Positions 58,726-64,000 of a DNA stretch of 64,000 bases are shown piece after piece (the stretch's first letter is position 1; each line of letters starts with the position of its first letter). The notes beneath the pieces are model-generated. The model was not told the origin of the DNA and did not search any database. It saw nothing but the letters and a program-made list of their open reading frames with translations. The stretch comes from Pseudomonadota bacterium (GTDB taxonomy: Bacteria > Pseudomonadota > Gammaproteobacteria > Burkholderiales > Burkholderiaceae_C), in NCBI GenBank assembly GCA_023387335.1, contig JAEWIF010000068.1, forward strand, positions 45,963 to 109,962. The letters are read 5' to 3'. A program made the position numbers and the translations under genes.

Positions 58726-60600
58726 CTACAGCGCGCCCAGCGCCTCCCAGCGCTCGAGGGCGGCCATCAGCTCGTCCTCGATCTGGGCGCTGCGCGCGGC
58801 CAGTTGCGCGGCGCGGGCGCCGTCGCGCGAATAGAGCGTGCCGTCGGCCAGCTCGGCGGTGAGGGCGGCCTGCTCCTGCTCCAGCGCCTCGATGCGGCCG
58901 GGCAGGGCTTCGAGCTCGCGCTGCTCCTTGTAGCTGAGCTTGCGGCGCGCGGTGGACGCCGCGGCGGGTGGTTCGGCCGCGGGCTTCGGCGCCACCGGCG
59001 CCGGAGCGGGGGGCGCCGAGAGCGCGGCCCATTGGCGCGAACGCTGCGACTGCGCCAGCCAGTCCTGCACGCCGCCTTCGTATTCGCGCCAGCGGCCCTC
59101 GCCCTCGAAGGCGATGGTGCTGGTGACCACGTTGTCGAGGAAGGTGCGGTCGTGGCTGACCAGGAACACCGTGCCTTCGTAGTCCTGCAGCAGGTCCTCG
59201 AGCAGTTCCAGCGTGTCGATGTCCAGGTCGTTGGTGGGCTCGTCGAGCACCAGCACGTTGGCGGGCCGTGCGAACAGGCGCGCCAAGAGCAGGCGGTTGC
59301 GTTCGCCGCCCGAGAGCGATCGCACGGGCGAGCCGGCGCGCGCCGGCGAGAACAGGAAGTCGCCCAGGTAGCTCTTGACGTGCTTGCGCTGGCGGCCGAT
59401 CTCGATCCACTCGCTGCCGGGGCTGATGAAGTCCTCCAGCGTGGCGTCGGGGTCCAGCGCCTCGCGCATCTGATCGAAATAAGCGACCTGCAGGTTGCTG
59501 CCGCGGCGCACCGTGCCGCGGTCGGGCTCGAGCTCGCCCAGGATCAGCTTCAGCAGCGTGGTTTTGCCGGCGCCGTTGGGTCCGATCAGGCCGACCTTGT
59601 CGCCGCGCAGGAGGGTGGCGGTGAAGTCGCGAACGACGGTCTTCTCGCCGAAGGCCTTGAAGACGTCGTCCAGCTCCGCGACCAGCTTGCCGCTGGGCGC
59701 GCCCGCGGCGACTTCCATGCGCACGCGGCCGACGGCCTCGCGGCGCTCCGCGCGCTGCTCGCGCAGGTGCTGCAGGCGCGTGATGCGGCCTTGCGCACGC
59801 GTGCGGCGGGCTTCCACGCCCTTGCGGATCCAGACTTCTTCCTGCGCCAGCAGCTTGTCGGCCTTGGCGTTGATCACCGCTTCCTGAGCCAGCTGTTCTT
59901 CCTTGAGCGTCTGGTAGCGGGTGAAGTTGCCGGGGTAGGAGCGCAGCTGGCCGCGATCGAGTTCGACGATGCGGGTGGCCACGCGGTCCAGGAACGCGCG
60001 GTCGTGCGTGATCGTCACCACGCTGCCGCGGAAATCGATCAGCAGGCCTTCGAGCCATTCGATGGCGTCGAGGTCCAGGTGGTTGGTGGGTTCGTCGAGC
60101 AGCAGGACGTCGGGCCGCGCGACCAGCGCCTGCGCCAGCGCCACGCGCTTGCGCGTTCCGCCCGAGAGCGTGCCCACGATCGCGGCCGGCTCCAGTCGCA
60201 GGCGCTGCAGCGTCTCGTTGACGCGCTGCTCCCAGGTCCAGCCGTCCTGCGCCTCGATGCGCGCCTGCAGCGCGTCGAGGTCGCCTTCGCCGTGCGTGTA
60301 GCGGGTGATGAGGTCGAGGACCGGCGCGAGGCCGGCCTTGACGCTGTCGAAGATGGAGGCGTCCGCGTCGAGCGCCGGCTCCTGCGCCACGTAGGCGACG
60401 CGCAGGGCTTGTTGCAGTTGCAGCGTGCCGTCATCGAGACGTTCGAGGCCGGCCAGGATTTTGAGCAGGGAGGACTTGCCCGCGCCGTTGCGGCCGATCA
60501 GGCCGACGCGCTCCTGCGATTCGAGCGCGAACTGGGCGCGGTCGAGCAAGGGGACGTGGCCGAAGGCCAGCTGGGCTTCCGAGAGGGTGATGAGCGCCAT
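58726..60600 (-). CDS. uup: ABC-F family ATPase Uup
   Basis: 624 residues, two ABC domains: Walker A GRNGAGKSS and GPNGAGKTT, signatures LSGGTRKRVAL and LSGGERNRLLL, Walker B LLLDEPTNHLD and LVLDEPTNDLD, with the ABC-F linker between (RRTRAQGRITRLQHLREQRA). The C-terminal extension (RKLSYKEQRELEALPGRIEA) is the DNA-binding coiled coil that defines Uup, linked to transposon precise excision and ribosome/replication interactions. No membrane segment. 83 bases separate it from the PLD gene downstream. Confidence 0.95.
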   Translation of the reverse strand: MALITLSEAQLAFGHVPLLDRAQFALESQERVGLIGRNGAGKSSLLKILAGLERLDDGTLQLQQALRVAYVAQEPALDADASIFDSVKAGLAPVLDLITRYTHGEGDLDALQARIEAQDGWTWEQRVNETLQRLRLEPAAIVGTLSGGTRKRVALAQALVARPDVLLLDEPTNHLDLDAIEWLEGLLIDFRGSVVTITHDRAFLDRVATRIVELDRGQLRSYPGNFTRYQTLKEEQLAQEAVINAKADKLLAQEEVWIRKGVEARRTRAQGRITRLQHLREQRAERREAVGRVRMEVAAGAPSGKLVAELDDVFKAFGEKTVVRDFTATLLRGDKVGLIGPNGAGKTTLLKLILGELEPDRGTVRRGSNLQVAYFDQMREALDPDATLEDFISPGSEWIEIGRQRKHVKSYLGDFLFSPARAGSPVRSLSGGERNRLLLARLFARPANVLVLDEPTNDLDIDTLELLEDLLQDYEGTVFLVSHDRTFLDNVVTSTIAFEGEGRWREYEGGVQDWLAQSQRSRQWAALSAPPAPAPVAPKPAAEPPAAASTARRKLSYKEQRELEALPGRIEALEQEQAALTAELADGTLYSRDGARAAQLAARSAQIEDELMAALERWEALGAL

Positions 60601-60673
60601 GGAGCGCGCGATTATCGGCGTGGGTGGAAATCGCCCGGGCTGCTAGAGTGGCTCGACAACGGAGGAGGTGCTC

Positions 60674-61126
60674 TTGCAGCTGACGATCAACGGTCGGACG
60701 GTGGAGGCTGACGCGGAACCCGCGATGCCGCTGCTGTGGGTGCTGCGCGACGTGCTGGGCATGACCGGCACCAAGTACGGCTGCGGCGTGGCGGCGTGCG
60801 GCGCCTGCACGGTGCGCGTGGACGGCCAGCCCGTGCGGTCGTGCGTCACGCCGGTGTCGACGGTGGCGGGCCGCAGGATCGTCACCATCGAAGGCCTGGG
60901 TACCAAGGCCGCGCCGCATCCGCTGCAGGCCGCCTGGATCGCCGAACAGGTGCCGCAGTGCGGCTACTGCCAGAGCGGCATGCTGATGGCCGCCGCCGCG
61001 CTGCTGGAGCGAAAGCCCAAGCCCACCGACGCCGACATCGACGAAGCGATCACCAACCTGTGCCGCTGCGGCACTTACCAGCGCGTGCGCGCCGCGATCA
61101 AGCGCGCGGCGGGCATCAAGGCATGA
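60674..61126 (+). CDS. iorA: Small [2Fe-2S] subunit of a molybdenum hydroxylase (IorA-like)
   Basis: 150 residues. Plant-type ferredoxin cluster: Cys37, 42, 45 and 57 (TKYGCGVAACGACTVRV). Second [2Fe-2S] domain: Cys96, 99, 130 and 132 (QCGYCQSGML, NLCRCGTYQRVR). This is the IorA-type electron-transfer subunit. The start is probably TTG at 60674 because GGAGGAGG (60661-60668) is at proper distance; a GTG at 60668 would overlap that site. The large subunit starts inside its stop (ATGA). TAGAGT at 60644-60649 may be the -10. The actual N-heterocycle or aldehyde substrate is unknown. Confidence 0.9.
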   Translation: MQLTINGRTVEADAEPAMPLLWVLRDVLGMTGTKYGCGVAACGACTVRVDGQPVRSCVTPVSTVAGRRIVTIEGLGTKAAPHPLQAAWIAEQVPQCGYCQSGMLMAAAALLERKPKPTDADIDEAITNLCRCGTYQRVRAAIKRAAGIKA

Positions 61127-63468
61127 AGCGGCGCACGCTGCTGGTGGCCGGGGGCGCGGCGGCCGGGGCGCTGGTGGTCGGCTGGGTGGCGTCGCCGCAG
61201 CGATCGCGGCTGGGGCGGGGCCGGCTGATGAAGGCCGGCGAAGGCGAAGTCGCGCTGAACGGCTGGATCAAGATCGCGCCCGACGGCGCCGTGGTGCTGG
61301 CCATGCCGCGCAGCGAGATGGGCCAGGGTGTGCACACGGCGCTGGCGATGCTGGCGGCCGAAGAGCTGGACGTGCCGCTGGTGAGCGTGCGCCTCGAGCA
61401 GGCGGGCAGCGATGCGATCTACGGCAACGTGGCGTACTCGGTGGTGAACCTGCCTTTCCATCCGACGGAGATCGAGCGCGAGGACGGCTTCGGCCGCGTG
61501 AAGGCGAGCCGCTGGATCGTGGGGAAGGTGGCGCGCGAGATCGGCATCAACGCCACCGGCGGGTCCACCAGCGTGGCCGATGCCTGGCCGGTGGTGCGCC
61601 TGGCGGCGGCGACCGCGCGTGCTTCGCTGGTCGGAGCGGCTTCCTTGCATTGGCGGCTGCCTGTCGACGAACTGGAGGTGCGCCGTGGCGTGATCTCGCA
61701 TCCGTCGGGCAAGTCGGCGGGCTATGCGGAGATGGCGCGCTATGCCGCGGCCACGCCGCCCGGGAACGTGGCGCTGAAGGAGCGATCGGCCTGGACGCTG
61801 ATCGGGCGGCCCGCGCCGCGGCTGGACGTGCCGGCCAAGGTGGATGGCAGCGCGGTGTACGGGCTGGACGTTCGGGTGCCGGGCATGAAGTTCGCGGCGG
61901 TGCGGCTGTGTCCGATGCTCGGCGGATCGCCGGGCCGCATCGATGCCGCGCGGGCGTTGGCGATGCCGGGTGTGGAGCGCATCGTGAAGCTGCCGGCGTA
62001 TGGCGGCTCGACGGCGGGCTTCGCGGTGATCGGTCGCACAACCTGGCATGCGCGGCGGGCCGCGGACGCGGTCGACGTGGAATGGCAAGGTCGGCCCGCG
62101 GGGGCGCTGGATTCGGAGCGCATCGCTGAATCGCTGCGGCAGGCCGTGGAGACGCAGCGGGGATTCACCTTTCACCACAGCGGCGACGTCGAGGAAGTGG
62201 AGGGGCGGGCGCCGAGGAAGGTCGAGGCCTGGTACCACGCACCCTATCTCGCGCACGCGGCGCTGGAGCCGATGAACTGCACGGCGCGGGTGGCGGGCGG
62301 GCGGGTCGAGCTGTGGGTGCCGACCCAGGCGCCGCAGCTCTGTCGCGCCGCGGCCGCGATGGTCGCGGGCGTGGATCTGGAGGACGTGGATCTGCACGTC
62401 ACGCTGCTGGGCGGCGGCTTCGGGCGAAGGCTCGAGGTCGACTACGCGGCGCAGGCGGTGCGTGTCGCTATGGATGTGCCGGGAACGCCGGTGCAGCTGT
62501 CGTGGAGCCGCGAGGAGGATGCGACGCACGACTTCTACCGGCCGATGCAGGTGGCGCGGCTGCGCGGAACGCTGGATGCGGAAGGGCAGGTGCTGTCGCT
62601 CAGGATCGAATCGGCCGGCGACGCGATCTCGCCGCGCTGGTTCGAGCGCGTGCTGCCGGTGGGCTTGCGGGCGACGCTGAGCGGGCTGCAGCTCACGGCG
62701 CCGGCGGTGCTGCCGGGTGTGTCCTCCTTGTCGGGGCCGCTGGATCTGCCCGACAAGACCGCGGCAGAGGGCCTCTTCAACCTTCCTTATGGGATCCCGC
62801 ACCAGCGCATGGACCATGTGGCGACGCGCTCGGGGGTGCCGGTGGGGTTCTGGCGGTCGGTGGGACATTCGCACAACGCGTTCTTCTCCGAGTCGTTCAT
62901 CGACGAACTCGCGAGCGAGGCGAGGGTGGATCCGGTCGAATTCAGGCGGCGCTTGCTGAACAATGCGCCGCGGTACCGGGCAGTGCTGGACTTGGCGGCG
63001 CGGCAGGCGGGCTGGGGCTCCGTCCTGCCGGCGGGGCGGGCGCGCGGGGTCGCTCTGCATGAGTCGTTCGGATCCATCGTGGCTCAGGTGGCCGAGGTGT
63101 CGATCGAGCAGGGGAAGGTCCGAGTGCACCGGGTGGTGTGTGCCATCGATTGCGGGACCGCGGTGAATCCGCAGATCGTGGCGCAGCAGATGGAAGGGGC
63201 GGTGGTATTCGCCCTGAGCGCCGCGCTGAATGGGCGCATCGACGTGAGAGAGGGGGCGGTGCGGCAGCGCAACTTCCCGGATCAGCCGTTGTTGTCGCTG
63301 AGGCAGGCGCCCAGGGTGGAGACATGGATCGTGCCCAGTGAGCGTCCGCCCGCGGGTGTGGGCGAGCCGGGTGTGCCGCCCCTCGCACCGGCCGTTGCGA
63401 ACGCCCTGTTCGTGCTGACTCATCAGCGGGTGAGGCGCTTGCCGCTGAACCCTGCGGCCGACGCGTAA
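61123..63468 (+). CDS. iorB: Large molybdopterin-cytosine-dinucleotide subunit (IorB-like), Tat-exported
   Basis: 781 residues. Twin-arginine signal MKRRTLLVAGGAAAGALVVG predicts export as an IorAB-type periplasmic complex, with IorA riding along. Molybdenum-site segments: AMPRSEMGQGVHTALAMLAA, APYLAHAALEPMNCTA, LLGGGFGRRLEVDYAAQAV, GFWRSVGHSHNAFFSESFID and, at the end, catalytic Glu in GVGEPGVPPLAPAVANAL. Isoquinoline-oxidoreductase-like enzymes of this layout act on aldehydes or N-heterocycles and pass electrons to a c-type cytochrome, which is not encoded next door here. Intergenic tandem promoters follow the stop. Confidence 0.9.
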   Translation: MKRRTLLVAGGAAAGALVVGWVASPQRSRLGRGRLMKAGEGEVALNGWIKIAPDGAVVLAMPRSEMGQGVHTALAMLAAEELDVPLVSVRLEQAGSDAIYGNVAYSVVNLPFHPTEIEREDGFGRVKASRWIVGKVAREIGINATGGSTSVADAWPVVRLAAATARASLVGAASLHWRLPVDELEVRRGVISHPSGKSAGYAEMARYAAATPPGNVALKERSAWTLIGRPAPRLDVPAKVDGSAVYGLDVRVPGMKFAAVRLCPMLGGSPGRIDAARALAMPGVERIVKLPAYGGSTAGFAVIGRTTWHARRAADAVDVEWQGRPAGALDSERIAESLRQAVETQRGFTFHHSGDVEEVEGRAPRKVEAWYHAPYLAHAALEPMNCTARVAGGRVELWVPTQAPQLCRAAAAMVAGVDLEDVDLHVTLLGGGFGRRLEVDYAAQAVRVAMDVPGTPVQLSWSREEDATHDFYRPMQVARLRGTLDAEGQVLSLRIESAGDAISPRWFERVLPVGLRATLSGLQLTAPAVLPGVSSLSGPLDLPDKTAAEGLFNLPYGIPHQRMDHVATRSGVPVGFWRSVGHSHNAFFSESFIDELASEARVDPVEFRRRLLNNAPRYRAVLDLAARQAGWGSVLPAGRARGVALHESFGSIVAQVAEVSIEQGKVRVHRVVCAIDCGTAVNPQIVAQQMEGAVVFALSAALNGRIDVREGAVRQRNFPDQPLLSLRQAPRVETWIVPSERPPAGVGEPGVPPLAPAVANALFVLTHQRVRRLPLNPAADA

Positions 63469-63504
63469 GCTGGTGCATCGACCGGAGGGGCGCTCAAAAC
63501 AGTG

Positions 63505-63511
63505 CTATAGT
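63505..63511 (+). promoter_or_regulatory. Candidate rrn promoter P1 (-10 CTATAGT)
   Basis: CTATAG/TATAGT followed by TCGCGGGCTTCGCTGA. No good -35; weakest of the four. Confidence 0.35.
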
Positions 63512-63581
63512 CGCGGGCTTCGCTGACGACGGCACCGCAGAAATGCGAAGCTGAAACGGCAGAGAAAAAAGAAGTGTTGAG

Positions 63582-63609
63582 TTGCTGCCGAGGGTTTTCC
63601 CGGTATAGA
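63582..63609 (+). promoter_or_regulatory. Candidate rrn promoter P2
   Basis: TTGCTG (63582-63587), 16-base spacer, TATAGA (63604-63609), then TTCAAGGCTTCGCTGG. Confidence 0.5.
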
Positions 63610-63692
63610 ATTCAAGGCTTCGCTGGAAACGAAATGCCCGGCGGCGACAGCCGCCGAACAAGCAGATCGAAGTTCAGCAACAACCCGAGAGG

Positions 63693-63722
63693 TTGACAGG
63701 TCTTTCAAAAGCATGTCATAAT
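63693..63722 (+). promoter_or_regulatory. Candidate rrn promoter P3 (consensus -35)
   Basis: Perfect TTGACA (63693-63698), 18-base spacer, CATAAT (63717-63722), then CGAGGGCTTCGCCGA. Predicted start near 63729. Confidence 0.75.
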
Positions 63723-63794
63723 CGAGGGCTTCGCCGAAAGCGATTCGCAAGTAGCTCGCAAGAGCGGCAAGCGAAAAGAAAAAAGCGAAGGGCG

Positions 63795-63824
63795 TAGACA
63801 GAACGCTAAAAAATCTGTCATAAT
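63795..63824 (+). promoter_or_regulatory. Candidate rrn promoter P4
   Basis: TAGACA (63795-63800), 18-base spacer, CATAAT (63819-63824), then CGAGGGCTTCGCTGA. Predicted start near 63831. Closest to the leader hairpin. Confidence 0.7.
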
Positions 63825-63898
63825 CGAGGGCTTCGCTGATCGCAGCGAGTCAGACAAAAAAAGCAAGGCGGAGACGCTGAGCGATTGAGTCGAATCGG

Positions 63899-64000
63899 GT
63901 TCGTTAAAAACATACAGCCGATAAGCGTGGGCGTTTGATGGCGGATTGCCAAGGTTCTTCGGAACTATCAAACGCTCAATGCGAAAAGAAGTGAAGTTCA
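63899..64000 (+). ncRNA. rRNA operon leader: boxA-like segment and hairpin
   Basis: GTTCGTTAAAAA near 63899-63910 resembles a boxA antitermination site; ACAGCCGATAAGCGTGGGCG follows as in beta-proteobacterial 16S leaders. A 9-bp stem GCGTTTGAT (63931-63939) / ATCAAACGC (63967-63975) holds an inner stem-loop with a UUCG tetraloop (GTTC-TTCG-GAAC, 63954-63965). The 16S gene starts beyond the right edge. Confidence 0.65.

Larger units (their letters stand above)
63469..63930 (+). other. Non-coding rrn-type upstream region with four tandem promoter repeats
   Basis: About 460 bases, strikingly AT-richer and poly-A-dotted compared with the rest. Four copies of a GGGCTTCGC-type block (63515, 63615, 63726, 63828; spacing 100, 111 and 102) each follow a -10-like hexamer, and A-rich tracts lie before each repeat. 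It is the promoter region of an rRNA operon whose leader begins near 63831. Confidence 0.75.

Noticed and set aside
63841..64000. Start of 16S rRNA
   Set aside because: The sequence matches an rRNA leader but no AGAGTTTGAT-type 16S start is reached before the edge.

Overview
The window is one contiguous piece of a GC-rich bacterial chromosome with dense, ordinary coding: about 60 genes, short spacers and many stop/start overlaps. Gene content and order point to Burkholderiales, most likely Comamonadaceae (Ramlibacter/Variovorax type). The main signs are divergent yggS / pilT-pilU, the rsmI-yraN-SIS-dolP block, hemE-priA, an iorAB-type molybdenum hydroxylase and a beta-proteobacterial rRNA leader at the right edge. 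The taxonomic call is inference from families. No phage, transposase, integrase, CRISPR array or tRNA was seen.

Left part (1-13.3 kb): recQ (cut by the edge) with a small acidic protein; a free-standing CheB-type methylesterase followed by a 1536-residue CheB-CheR-PAS-histidine kinase-receiver hybrid; glpK and a DUF3617 protein; yggS diverging from the twitching-motility ATPases pilT-pilU; a 3-hydroxyisobutyrate-dehydrogenase-like enzyme. Next (13.3-28.3 kb): dolP-SIS-yraN diverging from rsmI, priA and hemE separated by an AT-richer spacer with DnaA-box matches, a TPR-methyltransferase, a galactokinase homologue with an altered active site, an orphan GspB-like protein, DedA, metY with a CoA-binding protein, a GH5 family lipoprotein and a degenerate GGDEF protein.

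Middle (28.3-50.3 kb): redoxin-dsbD, an AlaX-type editing protein, a sorbosone-dehydrogenase-like lipoprotein coupled to an amidase lipoprotein, a second-type ftsH, a methyltransferase with a tiny coupled membrane ORF, a GlxA-type regulator, gdhA, several small or hypothetical genes, Lrp diverging from an AceE-type dehydrogenase, creatininase, CBS, MBL, KGG, thioredoxin and phosphatase genes, a histone-H1-like lysine-rich protein and a palindromic repeat element.

Right part (50.3-64 kb): a six-gene, mostly translationally coupled run (LysE exporter, EamA transporter, aminotransferase, GST, PhzF, glyoxalase-like) transcribed away from a MocR-type regulator, with a perfect 12-bp inverted repeat and extra half-sites between them. 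Then come a phospholipase-D lipoprotein, uup, iorAB, and four tandem promoter-like repeats with an rRNA leader hairpin; the 16S gene itself would lie beyond the right edge.

Two themes stand out. Many genes without a ribosome binding site carry a -10-like TANNNT hexamer ending 6-9 bases before the start codon, as expected of leaderless mRNAs. Several enzymes have key-residue changes: GalK Arg to Cys, FtsH pore Phe to Ile, and GGDEF to GASQF. I saw no clear-cut new defence or mobile system. The MocR-controlled operon and the CheB/hybrid-kinase pair are the best candidates for unstudied systems.
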